Notes: generated by a model not told the origin, from the sequence alone. A stretch of DNA of 64,000 nucleotides from Siphlonurus alternatus (GCA_949825025.1 OX463784.1:16434124-16498123), one strand, 5' to 3'; positions 1 to 13,272 are shown, numbered from the stretch's first letter. Numbers and translations are program-made.

Positions 1-810
1 TACAATTTTCAGAGTGGTGTACCATCTACGAAGTCTATTTATCATATCACTTTAACAACTTCAAATCATTTATAAAAATGCATCGTGCCATGGTACGTAA
101 TTATCTAGCTAATCATCAAATACCTTCACCTAATTTAACAAACAATATTTATATCACTTATCAAAAGAACTCGTGCGGAAGATTGAAAATGTGATATAAT
201 TCCCATGCTATGTAACACCCGCCTGCTAGACGAACAACCATATAATTTTGTAATATGGATTATTTATTAGTCTACTATATACAAGGTATGATTAAAATAT
301 AAGGTGATTCCATGTTATGGATTTTATAGTTGTATTGCAGAATAAACGATTGTATTATATTTAAAATGCGTTTTGCAGTGCATTTCAAATTAATTAATGT
401 AATGCTTCAATAACTTTTTATTACTCTCACTTGCTCTGATTTTTCACCTATTTATATAATTTAATAGCGAGAGGATTTTTTAAAGTAAAGTGTGAGTCAT
501 TCTTGAATGAGGCGCAGTACATGCAACATCAGTTATATTACTTATATTAAATATTTATAAGCTCTGCTAAATAAACATAAACTATAGTGATTTATTTGTA
601 AAATTGCGAATTATCGACTGCAACATCAGTGAAAATATATATATTTTTTTTATCAAGCCTCATTGAGTACTTCCTAAAAAAATTAATTAAGGGGAAGGGG
701 AAGGTAACACGGATCAGCTGATCGATGTAAAATTAACAAGTAAACCTTAGCTAATTCACAAAAATTATGATTTTTTTTTTTGTTTTTTACAGAGATTTTA
801 CCTAAAATTC

Positions 811-914
811 ACAGAAAAATTTCAAACCAATTATTTGAGCCAACATGTTTAAATTCATTTTTTAGGTTTGGAAAAACAAATTGGTTTCAATAATTGTTTT
901 GAAATTTTTTCTGT
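811..914. repeat. Small foldback repeat
   Basis: The left arm starts ACAGAAAAATTTCAAACC and its reverse complement closes the element as GAAATTTTTTCTGT. The arms are about 27 bp with a few mismatches around a loop of about 50 bp. No target-site duplication is evident. It is probably a decayed non-autonomous DNA element. Confidence 0.5.
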
Positions 915-3299
915 AAAGTAAGACAAGTCTATACTTATAACCCGAGACCTGAAACCTTATTAATATATACATCAGAAACCCTAAATTAATATACGGAACG
1001 AGGCGCGGCTATGGTCTACATATCTATAGCAGATCCATCCCGATACTGACTGATTAATATACTGATACTGTTCATCCTTTGACTGAGGGAAACTTGAAAA
1101 CCGCATCATCAGTTAGGATGGGCGCTTGGTATTTGCCAATGAACCGGAAGTGTCATGGTCCAAAGTCAGGGCAATTTAACAACATAGAGGAACATGGTGG
1201 AAAAGCGCAACGATTAATCTCCAAATTGTTTTTACTGTTAAAGAGGATTTAATACATTTTTTTTAAGTCTCTATATTTCAACTTTCAAAATCAAGGTAAA
1301 CACGCTGTAACGTCATAAGTTAAGTATTTCGGATGTTTGAGTGTTTTGCAGCTCAATTTTAAAAGTGTGAGAAACTACAAAAAATTAGAAGATATTGACA
1401 TTACATAACTCAAGGGTCTATACAGTACATATGCAAATAAAAAAATCATGTATACAAAGATTATAACAATATTAGTTCAACTTTTGGAATACACATCAGG
1501 GAATAATTATGTAAACCTCATGCACAATACTTTGCATTTGTATGATCACACATAATTTTTTGTTCTAGTTTTGTGTCAATGTGTTAAATATAATAAATAA
1601 ATATTACAAATAGCTGCTGGAGTTAAACAAATAATATAGTTACACATGCAGGATGAGGATATAGATACATACGTGTGACGTTTTCAGCTAAATTATATTA
1701 TGTCACCATACATATATTTACCGTCAAATATTTAAAATTGATAAATTAAAAACAATGAGAATCTGCTACGAATTTTTTTTAAAATTTGAGTAATCATTTA
1801 ATGCCACCCAAATAATGTATTTCCGTAATCAAAATTAATTAGTGAGGGAGTCGGAATATCCCTTCTTGTCTTGTTATCACATACATGCATTGGATGTAAA
1901 AAAAAATCTTGCATGGCAATGTTAGAGTTAATTAAGATATGCATTTTAATTAACAATTTCAATGTTTTTCATCCAGGTATATAGATTTTTGGATTACCTC
2001 ATGCAATTACTCCTATTGTTTTAAGCATGTACCACCGTGAATGCTAACATAAATTATAAGATTTAAATCGTCCTGTATCCTCTTTACTTTTATCGTGACC
2101 CTGACGACTGGAAGAGGATGGTTTTTGTTGCAGGTGGAAGTCTGGACATGAGAAAAAGAGAGAGAGAGCTAGGAGTTCCCTCCAGCCCACTCACTCGCGG
2201 AAACAGACAGTACGGCGATGAATCTCTCAGCACATTTCCCCACCAAGGTCTCCTGCATATTATTATTGTTATTTCGCTTCGGGTCAATTCTTTGTAGTTT
2301 TAAACTCAGATAATATAACTCCTACAAAATTACCTTGAAATAAAAGAGGATATAAAAATTATCAATATTATTAAAAGTTTGTATGCTTTCAATGGAAATG
2401 AAATGTAAAATTTCAAGGTATATTTGATAATTAAATTTCATTTAATCAAATCGATATAATATTATATAATAATTATATATAATTATAAAGTATAATAAAA
2501 TAAAGGTATAATTATAAAATGCTTGAACCAAAATTTTGTAAAAATTTCGAACAACTTTTATTTATACTGATATAATATATTTATGAATAATTTATTTTTG
2601 ATGCCCTGCATGTCTTTAGATTGAAAACATAGATAATATTACTATAATATTTAAACTAACTTAATATTATATAAACACAATTTAAACTTCTTATAATATG
2701 CTCACATAAAACATTCATAACAATTTTCTTTGTGAGAAACAAAAGTGAGACATAAATCATACACAAAAGTTATTAAAACAATTGGAGGGGGGGGGGGAGG
2801 ATCAATTCAATATTTTATAATATTATGATGATAATAAAATTTAGCCATTCACTTTCAATTTTATACTCATCAAGTTATTATAATATTAAATAAGCGTGAA
2901 TCATCAGCACACTCAACTTTATTATGTATAATATTTGCGTAATATGTATGTATGTATATTATACATAACTGCAATTACATTAATTACAATGGTTTGCTTT
3001 GTGTCCTAAGCTATCATTATATACTGTATCTTGCAACCATCTAGTATAAAAGCAGGTTAAAATTTTATGAGAAAAGAGGCTGTATTTAAAATAATTAAGT
3101 TGGTAATCTTATAAAATTATAAATCAAATAATAATTATATCTGAAAAAAAAGTGTACTATTAATTAGTTTTAATTATCAAATAGTCACATTATGTGTAAA
3201 TAATTAAATGTTTTCTCGAACAAAGTTGCAGTTTTATTTTTTGTAAAATATTTTTAAAAAATCATACAGATGATTTTTGTGTTTATTATTTACAAAATT

Positions 3300-3340
3300 G
3301 GTCCATAAATATACAGAATCAGGTGAACCATCTGTACAGG
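3300..3340. repeat. Dispersed repeat, GAACCATCTGTACAGG family, copy 1
   Basis: This copy carries GTCCATAAATATACAGAATC followed by GGTGAACCATCTGTACAGG. The same two blocks recur at 5,688-5,742 and, as a near-perfect palindrome, at 21,034-21,159. It is probably one arm of a foldback element. Confidence 0.45.
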
Positions 3341-4033
3341 TAACATATTATAAGGTTGATTTTAAAAAAATGTGCATTCACCATCAGACTATAATAATTA
3401 TTTGCTGTCATAATTCATAATTGTAATTTTATGAAAGTGAATTGAAGAATAAAATTTAAACATGATGATGTAATTTCACAGTTTTAAATTTATTTTATTA
3501 TATGTTTCATTCATTGAACACGTTGTAAATGTCTACAAAGATAAGAAGTACTAAATAAATGATATTATATATATATTTATAATTAATTACATATTGTTAC
3601 ATCATATTACAGTGGTCGAATAAATATATTCTATTCTATGTAAGATCGATTTCATTAAAAAAATATACAATGGATAAAAATTCAGCAATACGATCATATT
3701 GTACTTCCTCCTTGTATTTCTTTTACAGAAAATTCACGTATATAATTTTAAAATAAATTCATTGTAAATTTGATTCGCTTTCTCTATTGATAAAATAAAG
3801 TAATCAATATTATTATTATCGTATTTTGAGATGAACATACTGACAATAAATCTCAATTCGTGATCATTGAGTCATAAAATTGTACCTTTCTATATTTAGA
3901 GTTCAAGCAATGAACTCATATTAGTGAAGTTGAACTTGAAAAAGAAAGCGTACTGTATGTATAACTTACGTTATATTTGAGAGGAATAATAATTAACATT
4001 TTGTTTTTAACTTTAACGATTGACCTCAGTTAC

Positions 4034-4188
4034 AAACCGGAAACGGGAAATTTCTGTCGAACAGAATCGAATGAAATAAATTTTAAAAAATCGAGTATGC
4101 TCTATATAAAACTTAATCGCTTATGGTTTGAGCAAATTCAAGGGGGCGGTTTTCTCACAACAGCTCCATTTCCAGTTTCCGTCCATAA
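4034..4188. repeat. Foldback repeat related to 34,791-34,840
   Basis: The left edge ACCGGAAACGGGAAAT is roughly mirrored by CCATTTCCAGTTTCCGTCC near the right edge. The inner segment, AAATTCAAGGGGGCGG followed by TTTTCTCACAAC, recurs with changes at about 34,797-34,822. The open reading frame that spans it is a by-product of the repeat, not a gene. Confidence 0.45.
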
Positions 4189-5687
4189 GGCCAATGTTAA
4201 ACTTCTACCTCAGTTTTCTCAAAACTGAAAAGACCGATCCACTTTAAAATTTAATTTACATGCCACCTATTGATGGTGAGTTCTAAGTTCTCTGCAAATC
4301 TTATGGCATTTAAAGGGGGCCAATTCCGAGATCTCAATCAACTGAGGTCAATCCTTAAGAACGATCGAAATTCTTCTGACCTGAGACGTACTCATATATA
4401 GACGTCATATATGGCATACATGCACTTATTGAAGAATAACGAGATAGTTTTCAGTATTTTTTTCAATAAATATATAACAATAAATTTATAGGCAAATCAA
4501 AATGTTAAAAATTTATAAATTTACTATATTTTTTACAGGTGCTATTCACAAAGAGTTTGTGCCTACATTGTTTTTTTTATAGCACCTGCAGATTTGATAC
4601 TGTATTTAAAACTGATTTTTTTTGCCAAAATCTGTTGTGCATAAGTTTTTTTAAACTGCTTTAGGCAATAATTACTGCATGCAGTATAAGGGAGTATATG
4701 ATTTTTTATTACTTATATATGTAATATGGACAAATGACAAAACTTTTATATAATAAATATTTATTATTATTTTCTAAATATTCACACTATTTTCAATAAA
4801 TTAAATTTTATTTAACAAAAACAAAACACAATTTTATATTTTTCAGGAAAATATAATTATATGGAAATTTAAAAAAATAAAAAAAAAAAAAAAAAAACTT
4901 CAAAAACTTATATAGAAGTCTTTAGTAACAGATTTAGTTATAATTTTATATTCATTTTTTGTTTGACATTTTATTTCTATATAAATATTTCTTGGCTAAA
5001 ATTTTACTTGGTAAGGTTTGTAAATATACCGCTAAAAATTTTAAAATAAATTTTTACATTCATTGTTAGTTATATAATATATAAAGAATTAAAAACTCAT
5101 TTTCATTAAGTTTATGACAAAATTATGACTCGATATTATGACAATCTTAATTTTAATACAAGCTTGTATAAATACAAAAGGTTTAGTTGTGAGAGTGACA
5201 ATTTATGAAAACAAATCTTAATCATTATACATTGATTTATAGTTTTACGGAAATGAAATTTGAGAAATATAAAAGATCGAGTAATCGAGAAGATAAAAAA
5301 GGAGCGTCCTGCATGTTGTTAAGGTCATAAGGTTAAATGCTCCATCAGATGAAACAACCTTGGCGTTCAAAGACAATAAAATATCAGTAAATTAGACAAA
5401 ATATTGTTTATCAATAATGGGTTATAAAGAAAAAATGATAAAAAAAAAATAAAATAAAAATAAATAAAAAATATTTTTATTAGATATTATTTTATATGCC
5501 ATCAAAATCATTAATCTTTTCTTATTGGAAAACAAATAATAATTCATTATACAAATGTTTTTAATGTAAATATTAAATATAATATAATTAATAATATATG
5601 TAGTTGAAACAAAAAATGGTATATTTTCATAATTGCACATTCATGTAAATTAATGTAATATAATTTAGTAAGATTAGTACAGTTTTT

Positions 5688-5742
5688 TTCGTAACTACAC
5701 AATCTATGCATGATCAAAAATTAGATGAACCATCTGTGCAGG
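5688..5742. repeat. Dispersed repeat, GAACCATCTGTACAGG family, copy 2
   Basis: TTCGTAACTACACAATCT is followed by GATGAACCATCTGTGCAGG. This matches the blocks at 3,300 and 21,041, with an unrelated insert of about 18 bp between them. Confidence 0.5.
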
Positions 5743-6088
5743 AAAATTTAATTTTCGACTATAATTTAATTGTATTTTTAAGTATAAACAAAATAATTAT
5801 ATTTCAGTTACCTTACTATATAAGAAATAGCTTTTTGATTTGATTGTTCTGCTAATAATAGCAATAAGAGCAAGTTTATTCCGAAATTTTTTATCACCTT
5901 TACTTTAAATTGCTCAAAAGTTTCATTTAAAATTATAAATTACCTGCATTTCCTTTTAATAAATAGCAACATCAATCTCGAGTATAATTATTTTAGTGGT
6001 ACTTTCGTTGATATTTGAAGTGCAGACTTTCATATTTCACCTGACATCGGTGAGGATTTCCCAAGCTTTTGTCAGTCTCCGGAAGCCT

Positions 6089-6099
6089 GGAGTCGAACC
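6089..6099 (-). repeat. tRNA-like SINE box B remnant
   Basis: Read on the minus strand, this is GGTTCGACTCC, a perfect match to the RNA polymerase III B-box consensus (GGTTCGANTCC). The flanking GC-richer segment (about 6,030-6,130) does not fold into a convincing tRNA and no good A box was found. The best reading is a decayed tRNA-derived SINE, not a functional tRNA. Confidence 0.4.
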
Positions 6100-6573
6100 G
6101 AGAACATTAGAGGCGATCATGGAGGGGGAGGTCATTTAATTGAATGAATATGTGAAAAATTGGAACTACGATTTCCTTTTGCTTCAAAAGTTATGTTCCA
6201 AAATATAGAAGGGACCTTCAGTTTTTTTAAATAAAGAAAAATGGAAGGTCAAAGTACGAACACAATTTTTTTTTTAATATATTAATTTTAGGTGAAGATT
6301 TTTAATTATTTTGAGCACGAAAATGACGATAATTGTGGGTTATAGTAATTATATTGTTTCTCCCACATAGTGAATATTACTTAATTTTATCAATTGAATT
6401 TAATTATTTTTACTTCATGATTAGAGATTTTATTCCAATCTCTAAACATTAATTACAAATTGTGAAACTTTTCGTATAAGTAATTTTATGCAAGTATAGC
6501 ATAATTTGTAATATAATATACTGTATAATTATATTCCTTATTACTTGAAAAATTTCAAAGAGCTGCATTATAA

Positions 6574-6576
<3 letters not shown>

Positions 6577-6607
<31 letters not shown>
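6577..6607. repeat. Poly-A tract
   Basis: An uninterrupted run of about 31 A is followed by ACATG and more A-rich sequence. Together with the B-box remnant about 480 bp upstream it may be a retroelement tail, but the distance makes that link weak. Confidence 0.8.
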
Positions 6608-6608
<1 letters not shown>

Positions 6609-7091
6609 ATGAAAATGAAAAAAAAAAAAGCGCAAAAGCAAAAAAAATAAAATATATAAGCACGATATATCAAAAAAGTAAATTAATGTTTATTAGCTTA
6701 CATAATAAATTAATTTAACAGTTCAAGGTAATTAAAACATAATTACAATTAACAAAAAATATTACATAATTTATATAACAATTCACACGTTAAAAAAAAT
6801 GCTTTACTCTACAGAGCATGACCTAAGATACCATCCTAAATTAAACATCAGTAGAAGAGTGCATTTTATTTTTTAGGCCATGGTCATTCTTCCCTCTGCA
6901 GGGATTAAAGCTGCGGAAAAAGATGAACGTCTTTTTACCTCTCACTCTCCCACCCGCTATATACTCTCACTATTATAACATCTTTGTATTATCCCACCAC
7001 TCCATATGGTACTTGTTATGACTGTCTGTTGCCAACACCCCCTTACATGCGCACAAACTTCATCAGTGTATCCCCACCCCCTCTTTCTCTC

Positions 7092-7099
7092 TATATAAA
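7092..7099 (+). promoter_or_regulatory. TATA box of the glycine-rich gene
   Basis: TATATAAA lies 66 bp upstream of the start codon at 7,165, in a locally GC-richer, pyrimidine-rich setting. Transcription would be expected to start about 30 bp downstream, giving a 5' leader of about 40 nt. Confidence 0.65.
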
Positions 7100-7164
7100 C
7101 CAAATTGTGAGCCACAGGTAGCAGAGATCTCGCTGGCTTCAAGCTTAGAAGAGCTCTCACAATT

Positions 7165-10100
7165 ATGAAGGTAAGAGAATTTTATATATTTATTATTACG
7201 AACTCTTTTAGATGTTTATATAGCATTAATTGATATAAACCTTTTTAATAACAATTTTGAGTTTATACGATTTAAAAATAAAATGATTCAGGTTGGATTT
7301 GGAATGATGCAGTATGAATTGTCTATGTATATATGGATTTTTAACAATAATATTAAATCAACAGATACAATTCATGTCTATAATGTTAATTTTTAATAAT
7401 TTAAAGTGATAAAATTGCTCCTCAAAATCTTTTTTAAATAATTTTGTTAGAAAAATCAATAACTAGTATATCTTTTTACTAATGAGTTTTTAAATAATCA
7501 TGTATTAATTAAGTGTTTTTAAAGTTAATCAGAGCGTATTATATGTATAAATTACAAATTTTAATACAAATTTGAGTGCTGGTTTTATAAATATATATAA
7601 ATGAATACTTCCGCGAATTCAAATTTATGCATCTTCAAATCTAGATAAGAGCATTCTATTTTCTTATGAATATGTAAGTGCTAATTACTTAGTAATTACA
7701 TAATAATTATATACGTGTGTATGAAAAAAAAAAAACTTTATTACAATAGTCAGTAAGTGATATAACAATTCTGAAATGTAAAATGTAAATTAAATGCTAT
7801 TATATTCAAGAAACAACTCTTGGAGAAATATTAATAACAATTATATCCGTATTTTATCTAAACAAAAATTAACTATAAAAGTAGCTGCATATAAATCAAG
7901 GCTGATTGTTATGTCCATTGTTGTAGCTGTTCGTTGTTGCGGTGGTCCTGGTGGCCGCCATTTCCCAGGTCTTGGGAGGTAAGTACAACAATCAACCATT
8001 GTTGTTTAAACACCTCCACCCAATTAACTCCTTAGCTATTGTTGATAATTATTAATAGACTCGTCAAGGTTCGTTGAATTTTATTGAAGTCTTTGCATGC
8101 TGCGAATAATTATATAAGGATTAAGGAACAAGGAACTTAAAAGTTATGATATTTTAATGTTTATATTTGCTGTTTTTTTAAACTGTTTTTTTTTAAATTA
8201 AATAAAAATTGTCAAGCTAAATAGTCATTATTTCAAAATGGGTAAATTACTAAGAAATTTGTATGTTTCAATAGTTTCTTATTTCATAAAATAGCAAAAA
8301 ATATACATAAAAATAAAATCAATTGTTGAAAATTTCTTATCATCGTTCTAAAACTTTTATAACTGAACAAAATACATATTTACAAAAGATCAAAGTAGTT
8401 ATTATTGTGTTTCAAATTGTTTCAATGGTAGTTCAAGAGTTTACCTTCTCATGTTGGATTGATTATTTTGTTAAAATGTAGTTAAGCCTTTTTTATGAAC
8501 TGTGAAGTTCTTCGCACTTGTTTTGATGTCAATTAACTTATTGTTGTTTTTTTTTTTCCCATAGGTAATCTTGGTGGTTTCGGAGGAGGAGGCGGAGGTT
8601 GGAGCGGTGGAGGCGGAGGTTATAGCGGGGGAGGAGGAGGTTATAGCGGGGGAGGGGGAGGATGGAGTGGGGGTGGGGGAGGTTTCGGGGGCAGCAAGTT
8701 CGGAGGTGGCCAAGGGGGATGGAGTGGGGGCGGTAACGGAGGAGGTTTCGGAGGAGGTGGTTATTCTGGAGGCAGCCGAGGATGGAGCAGCGGAGGAGGA
8801 GGAGGAGGATACGGGGGTGGTGGTGAGTACACTTCTTATCATTAAATTTGTAAAGAACAAAAACATTGCAGATACAGTCTGACATTAGATTACATCTGAA
8901 AACTGCAATTTTTTTACTTCTTATTATCTTACCGTAAAATTAATATTATATTCCTTCCGGATATGTGCGTACCTTGTATTTGGAATGAGATAAAATAAAT
9001 AATTTGAATTTGAAATAATTTGAATTTGAATTTGGAAGTAGCCGAAAGTGTAAAGTTTGCTGGTAATATTCAATTTTGAAACTTTGAACAGGCGTTTGTA
9101 GTAAAAGTACTGACCTAGTGTGAAATTGTTATAGCATTGAAACGCACCGCACGAATAGAAGGTTAGAAGCCCTACATTTCAGGCTACTTCCGGAGGGAAT
9201 ATCATGTGAATTTAACTATATAATCTTTTACCCCGTAATAGGAAGTAGAAATGAGCGAAAATTACGTAATTCCTGGGTGTAATCTAAGGCTTTAGTTCAA
9301 TAGTTTTAAAAATTATTGTTATACTGTCAGTGTTAAATATTTGTTTAATATTTGCGGGTAATAATTATAATGTAAAAAATTGTTATAAAACATCAACAGT
9401 CAACTTTATTATAAGAACACAAAAATATTACTATTGTTTTAAATTTCATAACTATGGTAAAAGGGAATAATAATGACTTAATGACAATAACAATATATTT
9501 TAGGACATACATTATGTCTGAATAGAACAAATTTCAATATGCCATACTTTGCAATTGTCGGATTTACTTTGCGAATGAATAAAATACTTAACATTCTTTG
9601 TGCAAATTAGAGTATATAATTAAATGTATAAATTAAAATGACAATTTTTGTAATTTTACATTTGACCAATTTTCTGCCTCACAATAATTTTTGACGACAC
9701 GATAAAAGTAATTACGGCAAATGCAACAAAATTAAATTAAATTTTGTCACGACTTTTTTTTTATTACGTAAATATTTAATCTGTATTTAAATATAATTGA
9801 AAAAAAAAATAAACGTTAGTGCATTTATGTAATAATTTTTTACGATGAGAAAGGAAAAGACTATACAATTAAACAATTAAAAACTTCCATCATGCCATAA
9901 TTATAATAATATTATAATTATATCGCCTTCACGCCTTGAGATTATGCAACTCCTTTAGCACCAATAATCAATCTAGCTTCCATTATTTAAAATGTGACTC
10001 TGAATTAGTGCTGAACAAATTACGTAACTATAAGGCTAAAGAAAATATTGATTTTGACACTTTTAAATTGTTTGAGTGTATAAAAATATTTTTACTACAC

Positions 10101-13100
10101 CATTATGAGTTGTACAGCTTTTAAGTGTATATTTATTTAATAATCCAGTTAATATATAAAAAATGAATGACTCCAATGGAGTACAGACCTCAACATTTTT
10201 TATTGCAGAATTGGATAGAGGGTGCAAAAATATGCTACTCTGAATTTTTCCAGATTTTTCTGAGACCAGGAACTATTTAAAAAAAAAAATATTAAAAGTC
10301 CGTTTTGATGACGTCACGAGGCGCCTCTCCTTAAGAAAAGGATAGGACTTTAACGCCCGTGACGTCATAAAACGGACTTTCAATAATTGTTTAAAAATAG
10401 TTCCCGGTCTCAGAAAAATCTGACAAAATTTAGAGTAGCATATTTTTGCACCCTCTATCCATTTACGCAATAAAAATTTTTGAGGTTGGTACTCCATTGT
10501 AGTTCAATTGCAATTTGAAATAAAATCAATTTGAAGGAACTCTTCATTTTCATAATCGTCATGATATATAGCATTGCAAAATATCATATTGAGGCACTTT
10601 ATTTGAGTATAGCATACTGTACATGCAGAAGGGATGTAAAAAAAATATAATGTAAAAAAATTTGAGTCTCACAAAACATATCTGTTTAATAATTAAAATA
10701 TTTATCAACCTCAATAATACTTGTCAACAATATAATATATTCCATTACATCGTTTCAAACTACATCTCTATTACAATTATTAATTACAATGGTATTATTT
10801 CCTTTGTATTAAGTGAAGCCTAAACAATGAAACTGTCATTAAATATTTCAGCATATGGGAGAGTCCAATTTAAATGGACATATTACGTACGTGACTTCAA
10901 TATAATATATAGGAAGGTTAAAATCAATACTGTATGTTCAAGCGAAATTCGTGCGTGGGTTACTATAATTATTTATTAAACGTTTTGTATTCATAAAAGA
11001 CAGCATGGACTGAATTTATTGTAAATATGCGTGAAATTTATATGAAAAATAATATATTTCTTATTACTGATTATAATTTGATATTTAAGAATTCGGTTGA
11101 CATTTATTTTTCTTAGAATTATTATCAAGCTAAAATTTTTGCGTTTTATTTCAGCAATCAAAAATGAATTCGTCTATTTATAAATTTACGTGGGAAGAAA
11201 ATAATATAATACGCACTATCTTTTTGACATAAAAGTTGAAATTGGAAGATTGGAACTTTAATATTTTATAACTTTCCTCATGTGTGGGACACAGACAATG
11301 TATCAAGATAAATACCATGATGTTATATAAGAGAGTTCCAAAAAGAGATATATTTTTCACACAAGAGTCACTAAACTAATAATATGTTACAATAATATTT
11401 ATAAATATTCTGTCCTTTTTAATTGTTCAAGCATACTGAGAAGATGAGAAGTTGTTGATAAGATTTATGCTATAGTAATTAATACAGACGACACTATATA
11501 ACATTTTTCCTTGTTTCCTTGTGCAGGATTCGGCGGTGGCGGTCACAGCGGGGGCGGACAGGTTGCCAAGGTGATCATCGTCAAGAGCGGAGGCGGAGGA
11601 GGATACGGGGGAGGGGGATACGGAGGAGGCGGTGGGGGCTGGAGCGGCGGCGGGGGTCGTGGAGGGTTCGGAGGGGGCGGCTACGGAGGAAGCGGTGGTG
11701 GTGGGGGATGGAGCGGGGGCGGCGGTGGATTCGGTGGAATCATCGGTTCAAAAATTGGAGGTGAGAATACAAATTAGTTTACAGTCAAATTAATTTAATA
11801 TTCCCAACGGAAGTAGCCGGAAGTGAGTGATTTCTGGCCTTCCTGTTTGTATTTGCGTTTTGAAATTTTGGCTACAGGTCCGTAAGAGAAGTACTAACAT
11901 GTTTGCAAATTTTCAAGACTCAGACATGAACAAGACGACCAGAAACCTCTCACTTCCGTCTACTTCCGGAGAGAATGTTACATAAATTTGACTGTAGCAT
12001 AATATTATATGATATACATCGATATGTCGATAGTGGTCATTGCAAAGGAACTCTCATAATATATGAGCAGTAAAGTGTATGAATTTTATATACTCGTTTC
12101 ATGGCCATTGCATCTTTTGCACCGACCAATATTGATAATCATGTCTTAAGGGTAGTAATTAAAATTGATAACAATGATAGCATTAGTGCAATTAAATAAT
12201 ACTTTTTATTCAAACAACGAGCATAGCTATACAGCAGCGTAAATAGATACTTTTAATATTTGAAAAAATATTTTGAATAATATTATAAATAACTTGTCAT
12301 AAATATTTTGAAAGTTATAGCTTAACCATTTTTTTTTTTAATTCTTAATTTCTATACAATTTTTAATTTTTTGTTTATTTTTTTGTATGGAGGTGAATTT
12401 TTTCTTACAATAAAAATTATTCAAAATTGTATCGTGTAATACAGGCTTTGTACATTATCCACTTATAATAAATATGTCTATAACGCTTAAACTCAACCAT
12501 AATTTAAATGCCCCACTGAGCAACAATAAACATAATTTTCTTTATTTTACAGGTCTGACAAGCAAGATCAATTCTTTCGGCGGTAGTCTCGGTGGATTTG
12601 GAGGAGGCGGCGGCGGTGGCCACGGGGGTTGGAGCGGTGGAGGAGGTGGATATGGAGGCGGGGGTCGCGGGGGCGGAGGATGGAGCAACGGAGGTGGGGG
12701 CTTCGGAGGAGGTGGCGGAGGATACGGCGGAGGAGGTGGCAGCAAAGGTGAGAGACAAAAGCCAACATAATTCCCTTTTAATGTACAGTCGTCTCCCAGG
12801 AAAATTTTCATCGACAAGAAATGGAAATTTTCTATGGCGAAGAGTGTACTAATGTTCCTGTAATGAAAGAAAAATGTTTTAATAATGTTTTCAATTAAAT
12901 TAAACTACAAAAGTTATAATACTAATAATAATTCCAAATTAAGATATTCTATTAGTTAAATAAAACATGAAATAATGACGACAATATATTTTTTATAAAT
13001 AATCAAAATACTTATTAATTATTTGGAAATTTATATACCATTATATTTCATTCAATTCCCATTCTGATTATATTCATTCATATAAACTGTTATAATAGCA

Positions 13101-13156
13101 GGTTTCAATTGTCTTACTAATTAACAATCCTTCTCGTGCCCTCAGGTTGGTGGTAA
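7165..13156 (+). CDS. Secreted glycine-rich repeat protein (cuticle- or hemocyte-type), six exons
   Basis: Role: a secreted structural or defence glycine-rich protein by composition only; neither cuticle nor antimicrobial function is shown. Coding exons are 7165-7170, 7927-7978, 8565-8822, 11527-11760, 12553-12747 and 13146-13156, about 251 residues. Exon 1 encodes only Met-Lys. Exon 2 adds the rest of a clear signal peptide (MKLFVVAVVLVAAISQVLG), which fixes the start. Exons 3-5 are Gly-rich, with WSGGGG, GGYGGGG and GGFGG units and Ser/Tyr/Trp/Phe spacers. Exon 4 opens with a non-repetitive block (QVAKVIIVKS) resembling the Val/Lys/Ile patch seen near the mature N-terminus of many arthropod Gly-rich proteins. 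The last exon gives Gly-Trp-Trp-stop. Every intron after exon 2 is phase 1, so exons 3, 4 and 5 are interchangeable cassettes. No chitin-binding R&R motif is visible. The model rests on splice consensus and a consistent phase. Confidence 0.85.
8930..9220. repeat. MITE family E, copy 1, in intron 3
   Basis: The left edge (ACCGTAAAATTAATATTATATTCC) and right edge (CTACTTCCGGAGGGAATATC, ending AATTTAACTATA) match the ends of the better-preserved copy at 11,780-11,996. Inside is AAGTAGCCGAAAGTG, also shared. It lies about 110 bp after the exon 3 donor. Confidence 0.6.
10175..10498. repeat. CRE-bearing foldback MITE, family A, copy 1
   Basis: An element of about 324 bp, almost palindromic throughout. 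Its ends are AATGGAGTACAGACCTCAAC and the mirrored form ending GTACTCCATT. The arms include GGATAGAGGGTGCAAA and GTCCGTTTT, and two TGACGTCA palindromes sit near the centre (10309-10316 and 10360-10367). It encodes nothing. A second copy is at 55,456-55,779. It lies in intron 3 of the glycine-rich gene. Confidence 0.85.
11780..11996. repeat. MITE family E, copy 2, in intron 4
   Basis: Perfect 12-bp terminal inverted repeats (TACAGTCAAATT and AATTTGACTGTA) bound an element of about 217 bp. Its subterminal arms carry CGGAAGTAGCCGGAAGTG and, mirrored, CACTTCCGTCTACTTCCGG. It begins only 20 bp after the exon 4 donor. Confidence 0.75.
12786..12856. repeat. Half-copy of the element at 23,580-23,934
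   Basis: AAATGGAAATTTTCTATGGC followed by GAAGAGTGTACT resembles the right end of the element at 23,580-23,934 (AAATGGAAATTTTCCAAGGC, then AACAAGTGTACC). A mirrored GGAAAATTTTC lies just left of it. It sits in intron 5 of the glycine-rich gene. Confidence 0.4.
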
Positions 13157-13272
13157 AGACTTCAAGCCGGACTAAACATTCAGCAGACAAAGCAGAGAAA
13201 ATCAGCTTGCAACTTATGTCTGCAGCAACCCATGTAAATCTTTCAATGTACAGACCTTAAAAAAACAACCGA

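Larger units (their letters stand above)
1..7090. other. AT-rich gene-poor stretch
   Basis: I see no convincing coding exon here. The content is AT-rich sequence with scattered foldback repeats (listed separately), A/T homopolymers, a G-run near 2,787 and a short (GA)n run near 2,157. One GC-richer block at about 2,090-2,275 contains a splice-donor-like GTGAGT on the minus strand, but I could not join it to anything. Long reading frames in this stretch are low-complexity and lack splice context. Confidence 0.6.

Noticed and set aside
6030..6130. A functional tRNA gene
   Set aside because: Only a B-box is present; no acceptor stem, anticodon arm or A box could be folded around it.
6449..6673. 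Frame coding a poly-Phe protein
   Set aside because: It is the poly-A tract read in reverse; low complexity only.
8471..8866. Long antisense frame rich in Ser/Thr/Ala/Pro opposite glycine-rich exon 3
   Set aside because: It is the mirror of a GGN-rich exon, which has few stops in any frame. The sense exon has a signal peptide, splice sites and consistent phase.
12504..12817. Antisense Pro-rich and Ala/Ser-rich frames opposite glycine-rich exon 5
   Set aside because: Composition artefact of the Gly-coding repeat; no start context, splice sites or neighbours support them.
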